A stretch of DNA of 64,000 nt from Draconibacterium sediminis (GCF_000949475.1 NZ_JRHC01000001.1:1364001-1428000); one strand, 5' to 3'; positions 16,754 to 26,744 are shown, counted from the stretch's first letter. Notes: a model not told the origin generated them from the sequence alone. Numbers and translations: made by a program.

Positions 16754-19414
16754 ATGAGAAAGATTTCTATAATACTAATTATACTAGTCAATTCTTTTCT
16801 GCTTCAGGGACAGGAGAGCATTAAAGACCATTCTTATTTTAAAGGTGGACAAATACATGTTGTAAGTTCTTCGCACCAGGATATTGCCTGGATGGATACA
16901 CCTGAAAAATGTATTGAATTCAGGGATGTTAATATGATAACGCCAGCATTAAAGCGCATGGCCGAAAATCCTGAATTCAAGTTCAATGTTGAAAATGCAA
17001 TGAACTTGTATGAATACCTGGAGCGCCATCCTGACAGTTTTGATGAAATTAGAAAGTTTACCGAATTAGGTCAGCTGGAATGGGGAGCAAACTACAATCA
17101 GCCCTATGAAGGAATGTATGATGGCGAAGCACTTATTCGCCAAACATATTTAGGTAAGAAAAGACTTCGAAAAATGATTCCTGGTGGAAATTATACGTGT
17201 GCCTGGGATGAAGATGTACCTGCACGTGTTATGCAACGTCCACAAATGTTTGCCAAAGCTGGTATCAAATATTTACAGTTTAGTCGTTTCGAACCCGGTT
17301 TGTATAACTGGTATAGCCCGGATGGTAGTTATATTTCATGCTGGACACCAGGACAATATGAATGTTCGGGTAGACCAATCCGAAATGCGAAAGGTGATGA
17401 TAACCGGACTGCTGCATTCACTGAAATCCTAAATAACTGGAACGACTATTACAAGCAGAGAGAGTTTTCGCCAGATTACATTTATATCAGTTCTCATGAT
17501 TTCTCGAAACCACTGGATTACGATTCATATTTTTCGGAATGGAATAAAAAGGTAGATAATGGTGAATCTCCTTTGCCATATATAAACTACTCTACCGGTG
17601 CTATGGCAATTGAGGCGGCAGTTCGTAAGGGAAAGCCTGACTCAATTATGGGAGAACGTCCTAATGTGTGGTTATATATACATGGACCAGGGCATGAAAG
17701 GGCATTGAAAGCATCTCGTTATGCTTCCCGAAGATTAGTCGCTGCCGAAAAGTTTGCAACTTTTGATGCAATGCTAAAAAAAGATTTCAGCGATTATCCA
17801 CAAGAAAAGTTGACCAAAGGTTGGGAAGATGGAATTTATGCTGATCACGGTTGGGGTGGTCGTTTTGGGCATATTACCGATAAGCTTTTTCGTACAAAGT
17901 TTGAAAATGCAGGAGAAGTTGCTGATGAGGTTGTTGAAAAATCCATCACCTGTATTGCCAATGATATCAATTTTAAAGAAGATGGAATTCCTGTAGTCGT
18001 GTTTAATTCACTTTCGTGGGAGCGCAACGATCCTGTTACTTTCAGTTTGAATACAGAAGGGATGTATGATCAGGATTTCAAGCTAATTGATGGTGAGGGA
18101 AAAAGTATAAACTATCAGTTTATCCCTACTGACAACACAGATAGTGATTCCTGGTTAAAATTCGTTTTTATTGCAGAGGGCGTTCCTGCTCATGGCTATA
18201 AAACCTACTACTTGATGCCGGGTCAGTCGGGCGAAGATGAAAAGCTCAGAATGGATTATGATGGTAAAGAGTTAACCAATCAATTTTATAAAATAAAATT
18301 AGAACAAGGTGGAATTAGCTCAATTATGGATAAGTACATCCAACAAGAATTGGTTTCTGAAAGCGACTTTCTGTTTGGAGAAGTCTTTGCATTGGAATCG
18401 GTAGGACACGGTGCAGGGGAATTTACAAGAGTTCAACAACCCACCATGAAAGGATTTGCTAAAATGAGCCAGTATTCTCCGAATTGGCAATTGCTTGAAA
18501 ATGGTGCCGTACGCACTGTACTGGAAACAAGCCACCCTTGGGAGCATTGTACTGTAAAACAACGTTTAATTGTTTATAACAGTTATAAAAGAATTGATTT
18601 TGAAGTTGATATTTTGGGATTCGATGGTGTTCATTCAAGAGAATATCGTTTAGCATTTCCGATGAAAAATGATGCAGGAAGAGGCAAGGTCGCATACGAA
18701 AGCCCAATGGCTGTTATTGAAGTTGGTAAAGATGAATTGCCTATGCCTGGTGGCTTTTCAAAACCTGAGCAGATATATGATACGCCATGCCCTGAGATTC
18801 ACCCACGTGAGGTACAGGATTGGTTTTCGTATTGGGACGAAAATAAAGGAGTAACGATAAGTACCGATGTTGCAGCATTCGATTGGGTTAATCCGGCAAA
18901 TAATAATTCAAAGGAAATTGTATTACAACCCATTCTCTTTGCTACCCGAAGGAGCTGTAACGGAAGTAGTGATTCCAACTGGTATCTTCAACGGGGAAAC
19001 CACCATTTTAAGTTTAGCCTTACTTCTTTTGGTAGCATTTGGTGGAGTCCGTCGTCGGATTTTGATTGGAAAGAAGGGCGTCAATTCGGCGATCAGGCCA
19101 ACCAACCAATGGATGCGCTGGTAATTATGGAAAAGCTTCAAAACGGGAAACTCCCTGATAAATATTCATTTGTAAAAATAAATAGCCGAAATGTAATTGT
19201 TTCTACCATAAAAAAATGTGAGGACGACAACAATGTAGTGCTACGCTGTTACGACATTGAAGGAATTGACTCAGATGTTAAAGTAGATTTCTTTAAGCCG
19301 GTAAAAGAAAGTTGGCTAACGAATATAATTGAAGAAGAACCTGTAAATACATGTAAAGACAATGTATATAAAGTTGGCAAATATGCCATCGAAACATTCA
19401 AGTTAAAATTTTAA
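16754..19414 (+). CDS. GH38-type alpha-mannosidase, copy B (variant nucleophile loop)
   Basis: An 886-residue secreted GH38-like enzyme with almost no N-terminal extension. The signal ends near LLQGQ and the catalytic domain begins at once with SSHQDIAWM (H41, D43). The nucleophile loop reads DEDVPARVMQRP, with D154 as the presumed nucleophile. The other four copies have DVPG(R/K)(S/T), so glycine is replaced by alanine here, and the loop sits in a more acidic setting. DHGWGG (H365) is kept. The zinc site is therefore intact, but the substrate pocket probably differs. The gene lies 24 bases after copy A and 12 bases before copy C, in one operon. Confidence 0.9.
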   Translation: MRKISIILIILVNSFLLQGQESIKDHSYFKGGQIHVVSSSHQDIAWMDTPEKCIEFRDVNMITPALKRMAENPEFKFNVENAMNLYEYLERHPDSFDEIRKFTELGQLEWGANYNQPYEGMYDGEALIRQTYLGKKRLRKMIPGGNYTCAWDEDVPARVMQRPQMFAKAGIKYLQFSRFEPGLYNWYSPDGSYISCWTPGQYECSGRPIRNAKGDDNRTAAFTEILNNWNDYYKQREFSPDYIYISSHDFSKPLDYDSYFSEWNKKVDNGESPLPYINYSTGAMAIEAAVRKGKPDSIMGERPNVWLYIHGPGHERALKASRYASRRLVAAEKFATFDAMLKKDFSDYPQEKLTKGWEDGIYADHGWGGRFGHITDKLFRTKFENAGEVADEVVEKSITCIANDINFKEDGIPVVVFNSLSWERNDPVTFSLNTEGMYDQDFKLIDGEGKSINYQFIPTDNTDSDSWLKFVFIAEGVPAHGYKTYYLMPGQSGEDEKLRMDYDGKELTNQFYKIKLEQGGISSIMDKYIQQELVSESDFLFGEVFALESVGHGAGEFTRVQQPTMKGFAKMSQYSPNWQLLENGAVRTVLETSHPWEHCTVKQRLIVYNSYKRIDFEVDILGFDGVHSREYRLAFPMKNDAGRGKVAYESPMAVIEVGKDELPMPGGFSKPEQIYDTPCPEIHPREVQDWFSYWDENKGVTISTDVAAFDWVNPANNNSKEIVLQPILFATRRSCNGSSDSNWYLQRGNHHFKFSLTSFGSIWWSPSSDFDWKEGRQFGDQANQPMDALVIMEKLQNGKLPDKYSFVKINSRNVIVSTIKKCEDDNNVVLRCYDIEGIDSDVKVDFFKPVKESWLTNIIEEEPVNTCKDNVYKVGKYAIETFKLKF

Positions 19415-19426
19415 AACCGAATCTAT

Positions 19427-22132
19427 ATGAGACAATATCATCAAATATTATTCAATATTCTTTTTATTGTATTTTGCTTTAATGCTACAGGTCAGGAACG
19501 TTTAGAAGTTGACAATGAAACGTTTGATATTTTAAAGAAAGCTTCAGAAAGTGCGCTTGCCAATGGCAGCATTTTATTGTCGTTAACTACACACCAGGAT
19601 TTGGCTTGGGCAGATGAAATTTCTAAATGCGTAATCTGGCGTGATGAGCAATGGATTAGTCCTTTTATGGAGAGATTAGAGAAGGAAAGGGGATTCGAAA
19701 TGGATATCGAACAAACTTCTATTATTCAGGAATATATCGAAAGGCATCCGGAAAAAAAGCAGGAAATAACAAAACGTTTGAAAGAAGGACGAATGTTGAT
19801 TGGGTCAACTTATACCCAACCTTATGAGGAAATGTATTTTTCCGAATCATTAGCTCGCCAGTTTTACCTTGGAAAATTGTGGTTGAAAAACGAATTTGAT
19901 GGATATAATGCCACATCATATTATAACTCCGATGTTCCCGGAAGGAGCTTGCAAATGCCACAACTAATGGCAAAAGCCGGCGTAGATAATATGTTCATCA
20001 GCCGTCATGAAAGAGGTGTGTTTGATTGGCTAAGCCCTGATGGTTCTGCAGTAACTACCTATTCGCCTGGGCATTACATTGACTTTTATAATATCCTTGG
20101 AAAGGAAAATGACGAGGCTGTTAAAGAGTTGGCCAAACAGGTTTTGGTATGGACCGATGGTTACAATGATATTGAAAGCGAAGAGGCTGTAATGCCGGCT
20201 GTATTAAATTTTGAGCCTATTTGGGATATGGGACCGGTGGAAAACCTCGACCCGTTTTTAACGCTTTGGAATAATCTGACCGAAGTTGAAAATGAAGATG
20301 GCGAAATATTAAACGTACAACTCCCTGCAATTAGATTTTCCACCCTCGATAAATTCTTCAAACAAATACGAAAGTCGTCAAAAGAAATACCGAGCATTAT
20401 GGGAGAACGCCCTAATGTTTGGATTTACATACACGGACCATCTCATCATTGGGCAATGGATCATAGTCGTAAAGCAGATATATTGTTGCCGGCAGCAGAA
20501 AAGTTTGCTACAGTAAATGCTTTGGTCGACGGGTCTTATAGCAAATATCCGATAGATTTATTTTGGCAGGCATGGGAATCGAAAATATATCCCGATCATG
20601 GATGGGGTGGAAAAGGAGGTGTAAGTACCGATAATATTTTTCTGCAACGCTTTGCCGATGCTCATGAAAAATCAAAGCAACTGTTAGGTAAAGAAATTGA
20701 AACTTTAGCTTCAAAAGTAAAAATATCCGAAGATAAGGGAATTCCTGTAATGGTTTTCAATAGTCTTAACTGGAACCGCACCAGCCCGGTTGTTTGCAAA
20801 ATGAACTTTGATCCACAGAGCGCCAAATCTGTAAAACTATTTTCAAAAGAAGGGAAGGAAGTTGCGGTCCAATTGGAAAATGTAAAAGCGGATAAGGACG
20901 GATTTTTAAAATCAGCAGAAATTAATTTCATCGCGGAAGATGTACCTTCTGTTGGTTTCGACACCTACTATATACAACCTTCGAAACAAGGTTTAGACGA
21001 AGTTGATAAAACAGTAGAATCGACTTTTGAAAATGATTTTTTTGTTGCAGAACTGGGCAATGGAGGTATCTCAAGTATGTTTGATAAGCAATTAAACAAA
21101 GAGTTGATTAATTCAGAGTTTTTTAAAGCCGGTGAAATTTTTACAATGAAATCAGAGGGAAACGGGGCAGGCGAGTTTGATGCTGTTCAACAACCAACTA
21201 TGGAAGGATTTGATAAAACTGGTAATTACCAAACCAAATGGGAAATAATAGCAAATGGAAAGGTTTTCAAAACCTTCAAATTCCGCCAGCCAATACGAAA
21301 TTCCGTCGCTGAAGTAGAGGTTACATTCTACAATCAGATAAAAAAGGTTGATTTTGATGTAGCGGTTAAAAACTTTGATGGTACAATGTATCGTGAATAC
21401 CGTATGGCACTTCCTTTAAAAATGGAAAATAACACAGTAAGTTATGAAGTTCCTTACGGAGTAGTTGAAGTTGGCAAAGACGAAATGCCCGGTGCAGCTG
21501 GAGAAAGGTATTATACACCGTGTAATGAATTGCATCCTAGGGGAATTGAAAACTGGATCAATGCTTCGGGTGATGGTTTTGGCGTAACATTGGCATCAAG
21601 TGTAGTGGGGATGGATTATCTCGATCCTACTGGAAACGGTTTAAAGGGAACCATTCTGCAACCAATTTTATTAGCTTCCAGAAAAAGTTGCCATTGGGAA
21701 GGTAACGAATACCATCAAACCGGTCATCATCATTTTAATTTTTCAATCACATCGCATGACGAGGGGTGGAAACATACAGGACTACGTTTTGGAAAGGAAA
21801 GCAATGAACCCGTTTTTGCGGTTGTTGCACCTATCCAGTATGCCGATGCTTCTCTAAATGAAAGCGAATGTTTCTTGAAGGTTGACAATGATAATATCAT
21901 TGTTACGGCCATGAAAAAAGCTGAAAACGAAGAGGGAGTGGCAATTCGCTTTTACAATCTTGAGGACAATGACTTGAAAGTAAAATTTCAATTATTTGAT
22001 AAATTTAATCAAGCTTATAGAACAAACCTTATTGAGGAAGTAGAGGCTGAACTAAAGCTGAAAGGGAAAGATTTGGAATTAAATGTTGGCAAATTTGAAA
22101 TTGGGACAGTTAAACTGAAAAAGTCAAAATAA
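19427..22132 (+). CDS. GH38-type alpha-mannosidase, copy C
   Basis: A 901-residue secreted GH38-like enzyme. A signal peptide ends near NATGQ (residue 23). The zinc motif is LTTHQDLAWAD (H56, D58), the nucleophile is D169 in NSDVPGRS, and H391 lies in DHGWGG. The first motif carries T-T-H instead of the S-S-H found in the other copies, and the catalytic domain follows directly after the signal peptide. It closes the first GH38 triplet, after which the operon turns to transport and catabolic genes. The role is removal of alpha-linked mannose from oligosaccharides in the periplasm; the exact linkage is unknown. Confidence 0.9.
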   Translation: MRQYHQILFNILFIVFCFNATGQERLEVDNETFDILKKASESALANGSILLSLTTHQDLAWADEISKCVIWRDEQWISPFMERLEKERGFEMDIEQTSIIQEYIERHPEKKQEITKRLKEGRMLIGSTYTQPYEEMYFSESLARQFYLGKLWLKNEFDGYNATSYYNSDVPGRSLQMPQLMAKAGVDNMFISRHERGVFDWLSPDGSAVTTYSPGHYIDFYNILGKENDEAVKELAKQVLVWTDGYNDIESEEAVMPAVLNFEPIWDMGPVENLDPFLTLWNNLTEVENEDGEILNVQLPAIRFSTLDKFFKQIRKSSKEIPSIMGERPNVWIYIHGPSHHWAMDHSRKADILLPAAEKFATVNALVDGSYSKYPIDLFWQAWESKIYPDHGWGGKGGVSTDNIFLQRFADAHEKSKQLLGKEIETLASKVKISEDKGIPVMVFNSLNWNRTSPVVCKMNFDPQSAKSVKLFSKEGKEVAVQLENVKADKDGFLKSAEINFIAEDVPSVGFDTYYIQPSKQGLDEVDKTVESTFENDFFVAELGNGGISSMFDKQLNKELINSEFFKAGEIFTMKSEGNGAGEFDAVQQPTMEGFDKTGNYQTKWEIIANGKVFKTFKFRQPIRNSVAEVEVTFYNQIKKVDFDVAVKNFDGTMYREYRMALPLKMENNTVSYEVPYGVVEVGKDEMPGAAGERYYTPCNELHPRGIENWINASGDGFGVTLASSVVGMDYLDPTGNGLKGTILQPILLASRKSCHWEGNEYHQTGHHHFNFSITSHDEGWKHTGLRFGKESNEPVFAVVAPIQYADASLNESECFLKVDNDNIIVTAMKKAENEEGVAIRFYNLEDNDLKVKFQLFDKFNQAYRTNLIEEVEAELKLKGKDLELNVGKFEIGTVKLKKSK

Positions 22133-22199
22133 GTGTAAGTCTAATCCCAATTTAAAGAAATCTAACAATGGTCTCTAATTTTATAAGAAATAATTGAAA

Positions 22200-23645
22200 A
22201 TGAAGACGAAAGGTTCACTTTATCTACTCACTATTAGTTTTGTATCTACCATTGGAGGGTTTCTGTTTGGTTACGATACAGCTATCATTTCGGGATGCAA
22301 CACGTTTTTGCAAACCCATTATAACCTGTCAGCAGCTATGTTGGGATGGGTAGTGTCATCGGCACTATTAGGTACTATTGCCGGATGTGTGGTTTCCGGA
22401 ATTATTACGGATAGAATCGGGCGTAAAAATGCACTTATTGTTGCAGCCGCCTGTTTAACCCTTTCTGCAATTGGATCCATGCTTCCACCACAGTTTTTGG
22501 GAAACATAGATCATACGCATTGGATAAGTTCCAGTGAAACTTTTTCATTTAGTTTTCTGATTGTATTTCGAGTAATAGGAGGAATTGGTGTTGGAATAAC
22601 CTCAGTAGTGGCACCCATATATATATCAGAATTAACGCAGCCTGAAAAGCGTGGTAAGTTTGTTTCCATCTATCAGTTATCAATAACACTGGGAATTCTG
22701 CTGGCTTTTTTGGTCGACTGGATTGTGCTTAACAATGCAGGAGATGCGGCTGGTGTAATAACAAATGAAGCCTCTGGATTATTTAGCTGGTTGTTTGTTT
22801 CTGAAATCTGGCGAGGCATGTTCGGAACCGAAATTCCTATTGCTACGCTGTTCCTTGTTCTGCTTGTCTTTTCTCCTAAAAGTCCGCGTTGGTTGGTGGC
22901 ACAGGGAAGAAACAACGAAGCTTTGGGGATAATGGAACGCTTAAATGGCAAGGAAGAAGCCAAAGCACAAATGGCTGAAATTAACGAAATGGTTAATGAA
23001 GAAACAGGCGGTTTTAAAGAGTTAATGAAACCGTTTATGCGCTTGCCACTTCTAATTGGAATCCTGCTTCCCATGTTCTCACATTTAAGTGGAATTGCGG
23101 CCATCATGTACTTTGCTCCTAATATTCTAAATGAGTCGTTTCAAAATGTTGAAAGTTCGTTTTTAGGTGCTGTTCTGGTTGGTGTGGTGAATTCGGCATT
23201 CACGTTTGTGGCAATTCTGAATATTGAAAAATTTGGTAGAAGAAAATTACTATTGGTAGGGGTAACCGGAGCTTTTCTTTCGCTAACCGGAGTGGGACTT
23301 TTGTTCACAATTGGTTCTAATTTAGTGATTATTCCATTGTTGTGTTATGTGGCCAGTTTCGCCTTCTCATTTGGACCGGTTACCTGGGTTATTATAAGCG
23401 AAATTTTTCCGACCCGTATTCGAGGGTTGGCTGCATCAATAGGAAGTTTCTCACTTATGGTAACAGGTTTCTTTATCACCCTTACCAACCCTGTATTTAT
23501 TAAAACAATAGCTCCTGGCGGCACATTCTTCTTATACGGAATACTTACGTTGCCTGCTATTTGGTTCATCTGGAAATTTGTTCCCGAAACCAAAGGAAAA
23601 ACACTAGAGCAGATTGAAAAATACTGGCGCGAGAAGAAATGGTAG
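22200..23645 (+). CDS. MFS sugar porter (XylE/GLUT-like proton symporter)
   Basis: A 12-helix inner-membrane transporter of the sugar porter family, 481 residues from the ATG at 22200 (an in-frame TTG six bases upstream is less likely). Family signatures are visible: GGFLFGYDTAIISG in helix 1, DRIGRKNA in the first cytoplasmic loop, SPKSPRWL, and PETKGKTLEQIEKYW at the C-terminus. Such proteins import free hexoses or pentoses with protons and do not phosphorylate them. Its place between the mannosidases and the oxidoreductase genes suggests that it delivers free mannose to the cytosolic oxidative route. Confidence 0.92.
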   Translation: MKTKGSLYLLTISFVSTIGGFLFGYDTAIISGCNTFLQTHYNLSAAMLGWVVSSALLGTIAGCVVSGIITDRIGRKNALIVAAACLTLSAIGSMLPPQFLGNIDHTHWISSSETFSFSFLIVFRVIGGIGVGITSVVAPIYISELTQPEKRGKFVSIYQLSITLGILLAFLVDWIVLNNAGDAAGVITNEASGLFSWLFVSEIWRGMFGTEIPIATLFLVLLVFSPKSPRWLVAQGRNNEALGIMERLNGKEEAKAQMAEINEMVNEETGGFKELMKPFMRLPLLIGILLPMFSHLSGIAAIMYFAPNILNESFQNVESSFLGAVLVGVVNSAFTFVAILNIEKFGRRKLLLVGVTGAFLSLTGVGLLFTIGSNLVIIPLLCYVASFAFSFGPVTWVIISEIFPTRIRGLAASIGSFSLMVTGFFITLTNPVFIKTIAPGGTFFLYGILTLPAIWFIWKFVPETKGKTLEQIEKYWREKKW

Positions 23646-23681
23646 TCACCCAAACAATTATAGTTTAAACTGATTTAAAAA

Positions 23682-24104
23682 ATGGCATTGTTAGAAAAAT
23701 ACGAAATAAAGGAAAAAGGATATGATCCGTTTTTAATACGTGAAGGTTGGCAGGTAGCTCAACTTAATGCGGATGAAAACCAACGTGTTGAGAATATTGT
23801 ACGTATAGATATTCACTATCAAACGGATGAGGTATTTGTATTGACCAAAGGAAATGCTGTGTTGATTACTGCTGCCATAACCGACAATGAGCCCCGGTTT
23901 GAACTGGAACTGATGCAGCCGGGGATTACATACAATGTTCCGGTTAAAACATGGCACAATATAGCCATGCAAGAGGGTAGCGAAGTAATCATTGTGGAAA
24001 AAGACAATACCCATTTAGGAGATTTCGAATTTTTCGATTTATCAAAGGAAAAGCAAAGCCAATTGGTTGAACGTGTTAACGAATTATTCAATAAAGTTAT
24101 ATAG
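23682..24104 (+). CDS. Small cupin-domain protein
   Basis: A 140-residue single-domain cupin without a signal peptide. The first metal-ligand strand is recognisable in DIHYQTDEVFVLTKG (His, Asp/Glu) and the second in PVKTWHNIAM (His). The usual HxH of motif 1 is reduced to one His, so either the metal site is altered or the protein only binds sugar. Cupins in sugar clusters act as isomerases, epimerases or binding proteins. The gene ends 2 bases before the RraA-like gene, indicating tight coupling of the two. The function is unassigned. Confidence 0.75.
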   Translation: MALLEKYEIKEKGYDPFLIREGWQVAQLNADENQRVENIVRIDIHYQTDEVFVLTKGNAVLITAAITDNEPRFELELMQPGITYNVPVKTWHNIAMQEGSEVIIVEKDNTHLGDFEFFDLSKEKQSQLVERVNELFNKVI

Positions 24105-24106
24105 AA

Positions 24107-24799
24107 ATGAAGATTTGGAAAGATGACAAGGAGCTATATAGTATAGCAAAAAAGGAACTTTTTGTTGCCTTGGTTGGAGATGTTCTGGATAAGCTGGGGT
24201 ATCAACACCAGTTTCTACCGCCAACAATAAAGCCATTAAATACAGATTTTGTGGTAATTGGACGTGCCATGACTGTTTTGGAAGCTGATGTTTTCGACGA
24301 GGTGGTTGAGGAAACCAACAATCCAATTATGAAAAAGCCTTTCGGAATTATGTTCGAAGCGCTGGACAGCTTAAAAGAAGACGAAGTGTACATCTGCACC
24401 GGATCTTCGCCGCGTTATGCACTTTGGGGCGGATTAATGAGTACCCGGGCTATGAAATTGGGAGCCGCAGGAGCTGTATTACATGGTTATTCGCGCGATA
24501 CCAACGAGGTGCTGAATCTGAATTTTCCTACTTTTTCTTATGGTGGTTTTGCACAAGATCAGGGACCCCGCGGAAAAGTAATTGACTACCGTGTTCCTAT
24601 TGAAATTGACGGGATTAAGATTAACCCAGGCGATATTGTTTATGGTGACCGCGATGGAATTGTAATTGTTCCGAGGGAAGCAGAAGAAGAAGCTTTTACG
24701 GGGGCTATTGAAAAAGCACGCGGAGAACAATTGGTAAAAAAAGCGTTGGAAAATGGAATGAGTACCGTTGATGCTTTTAATAAATTCGGAATAATGTAA
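24107..24799 (+). CDS. RraA-like / HMG-CHA aldolase-fold protein
   Basis: A 230-residue protein of the RraA superfamily, which contains the class II pyruvate aldolases (4-hydroxy-4-methyl-2-oxoglutarate aldolase, oxaloacetate decarboxylase activity) and the RNase E inhibitor RraA. Family features include the GGLMSTRAMKLGAAGAVLHG block followed by SRDTNEV, and a late GDIVYGDRDGIVIVP strand. A metabolic role is favoured because it is embedded in a catabolic operon next to a cupin. The substrate could be a 2-keto acid formed in the pathway or from an aglycone. It is not needed for the UxuA-KdgK-KdgA route described here, so its presence hints at a second branch. Confidence 0.8.
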   Translation: MKIWKDDKELYSIAKKELFVALVGDVLDKLGYQHQFLPPTIKPLNTDFVVIGRAMTVLEADVFDEVVEETNNPIMKKPFGIMFEALDSLKEDEVYICTGSSPRYALWGGLMSTRAMKLGAAGAVLHGYSRDTNEVLNLNFPTFSYGGFAQDQGPRGKVIDYRVPIEIDGIKINPGDIVYGDRDGIVIVPREAEEEAFTGAIEKARGEQLVKKALENGMSTVDAFNKFGIM

Positions 24800-24816
24800 A
24801 ATTATAAAATCTTACT

Positions 24817-25617
24817 ATGAGTAATATAGATTTGACAGGAAAGAAAGCTTTGGTTACAGGGGGAAGTAAGGGGATTGGCGCAGCCATTTGTAAAGAGCTG
24901 GCAGCATGTGGAGCCGATGTATTAATTAATTATTTCTCTCATAAAGAAGAAGCAGAGCAACTTGCCAAAGCGGTTAGGCTGGAGTACAATGTGAATACGT
25001 GTGTTGTAGGCGCTGATGTATCCAATTCACAGGAGGTTAAACAAATGTTCAATGTTATGGATGCGGAATTGGGAGGCATCGATATTTTGGTAAATAATGC
25101 TGGAACAGAAAGTGTAATTCATGTTTTAGACATGGCAGAACGTGAGTGGGACAGGGTGATAAATACCAATCTGAAGGGATCGTTTTTGTGTGCTCAGCAA
25201 GCTGGTAGAAGAATGGAGAAAACCGGCGGTGGTGTTATCATTAATATTTCTTCGATACACGATACAACGCCCCGAAAAGGATTGATTCACTATTGTTCGG
25301 CAAAGGCAGGAATTAAAATGCTAAGCAAGTGTTTGTCGCTGGAACTGGCCGAAAGTAATATCCGGGTAGTATCGGTTGCCCCTGGCGCTATTGAAACGGA
25401 AATGAACCGTGAAGAGATAAAAAAATTCGGTAAGGAGAAATTTAATAACTGGATACCTTCCGGCAGAGTGGGTGATGTTTCTGAAGTAGCCAAAACAGTT
25501 GCTTTTATGGCAAGCGATATGGCCGATTATATCAACGGTGCCGACTTGTACATCGACGGCGCTTATATGAATCATACCATCCAGTACGATCCGCGCCCGC
25601 CAAGAAAGAAATCGTAA
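24817..25617 (+). CDS. SDR oxidoreductase, aldose 1-dehydrogenase-like
   Basis: A 266-residue classical short-chain dehydrogenase. The cofactor motif TGGSKGIG is at residues 14-21, followed by NNAGTE, with catalytic S146, Y159 and K163 (YCSAK). The combination of NAG-x-E, SSIHD before the active site, and PGAIETEMN after it closely resembles glucose 1-dehydrogenases of the Bacillus type, which oxidise the anomeric carbon of free hexoses to the 1,5-lactone. No signal peptide is present. A lactonase gene follows 13 bases later and a mannonate dehydratase is encoded downstream. I therefore propose that it oxidises D-mannose to mannono-lactone. Specificity (mannose or glucose, NAD or NADP) cannot be read directly. 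Confidence 0.75.
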   Translation: MSNIDLTGKKALVTGGSKGIGAAICKELAACGADVLINYFSHKEEAEQLAKAVRLEYNVNTCVVGADVSNSQEVKQMFNVMDAELGGIDILVNNAGTESVIHVLDMAEREWDRVINTNLKGSFLCAQQAGRRMEKTGGGVIINISSIHDTTPRKGLIHYCSAKAGIKMLSKCLSLELAESNIRVVSVAPGAIETEMNREEIKKFGKEKFNNWIPSGRVGDVSEVAKTVAFMASDMADYINGADLYIDGAYMNHTIQYDPRPPRKKS

Positions 25618-25630
25618 ACAGAGAGGCAGA

Positions 25631-26719
25631 ATGAATCTTTATTTTTTGACTCTAATTATCAATGCCATGGTACTATTTTTCACCGGAAGTTATACGCAGG
25701 ACGGGTCACCTGCTTCAAACCCAACAGGCAAAGGAATTGGCTGTTTTCAGTTGAATACGGAAACAGGCGAAGTAAAATTTCTACGTTATTCAGAACAACG
25801 AAGTCCGAGCTACATGGTGGTAAGCAACGACAAAGAGTATTTGTATACAGTTGAAGAAATGTATGAGAACCTGAATCCTGAGGTTTACGCCTATAAAATT
25901 GGAGAAAAGGGGGAACTAACATTTCTGAATAAGCAAAAGATTGCTGGCGATTATGCCTGCCATCTGGCTATCATTCACGATCGCCTGGTGGTTGCAAGCT
26001 ATGTATCGGGTAATGCGCTGTCGTATCCAATTCTGGAAGATGGTAGTCTTGCACCTTTCAGTCAGGAAATAAAGCATGAGGGAACGGGGCCGAATACCGA
26101 AAGGCAGGAAGCAGCCCATGCGCACATGGTATATCCATTCGGGGAAGATCAGATGTATGTGGTTGACCTGACTTTGGATATGGCCAAAGCCTATCAGCTT
26201 GATACCGAATCGAAACAATGGACAGCAACTCCAAATCTGGATATCAGGGTTGATTCAGGAAGTGGCTCGCGTCACATGGTTATGGATCAGAGAGAAGAGT
26301 TTGCCTTTGTTTTAAGCGAGTTAACCGGTGAAGTATTTGTGGCTGATTTGCGTGGTGGCGAACCTAAAATCATTCAAAAAGTTTCATTCATTCCTGAAAG
26401 CCACAATGGAGCTGTTGGAGGTGCGGCTATTCGCATACATCCCAACGGCGAATTTCTGTATGCTTCCAATCGTGGCTCCGAAACCATTGCTATTTTCAGA
26501 ATTGAGAAAGATTCACAGGAACTATCGCTCGTAGGTTTTCAGTCAACCGAAGGTAAAACACCACGCGATTTTAATATCGATTCCAGCGGGCGGTGGCTTA
26601 TTGCTGCCAATCAGGATTCGAATACCCTGGTTGTGTTCGAAATCAATCCCCAGGACGGAACCTTGAAAATGAAGTCGAAAGTTGAGGCAGAAACCGTAGT
26701 TAATATCTGCTGGTTATAA
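25631..26719 (+). CDS. Lactonase family, seven-bladed propeller
   Basis: A 362-residue member of the 6-phosphogluconolactonase/muconate cycloisomerase-like beta-propeller family. The typical N-terminal blade (LFFTGSYTQDG), repeated blade strands such as DKEYLYTVEE and NGEFLYASNRGSETIAIF, and the closing QDSNTLVVFEINPQDGTLK support this. The reading frame opens at 25631, but the blade begins at the second Met (25667), which may be the true start; the first 12 residues are hydrophobic without a cleavage site. Directly downstream of the aldose-dehydrogenase-like SDR, it likely hydrolyses the sugar lactone to the aldonate (mannonate). Confidence 0.85.
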   Translation: MNLYFLTLIINAMVLFFTGSYTQDGSPASNPTGKGIGCFQLNTETGEVKFLRYSEQRSPSYMVVSNDKEYLYTVEEMYENLNPEVYAYKIGEKGELTFLNKQKIAGDYACHLAIIHDRLVVASYVSGNALSYPILEDGSLAPFSQEIKHEGTGPNTERQEAAHAHMVYPFGEDQMYVVDLTLDMAKAYQLDTESKQWTATPNLDIRVDSGSGSRHMVMDQREEFAFVLSELTGEVFVADLRGGEPKIIQKVSFIPESHNGAVGGAAIRIHPNGEFLYASNRGSETIAIFRIEKDSQELSLVGFQSTEGKTPRDFNIDSSGRWLIAANQDSNTLVVFEINPQDGTLKMKSKVEAETVVNICWL

Positions 26720-26744
26720 AAACAGAAAGAAAGTACATTCGAAA

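Noticed and set aside
16327-16791. Long minus-strand open frame of 154 codons opposite a GH38 gene
   Set aside because: Antisense shadow of a clear coding gene; Ser-rich composition and no recognisable domain. The same holds for minus frames at 51765-52241 and 56580-57032.
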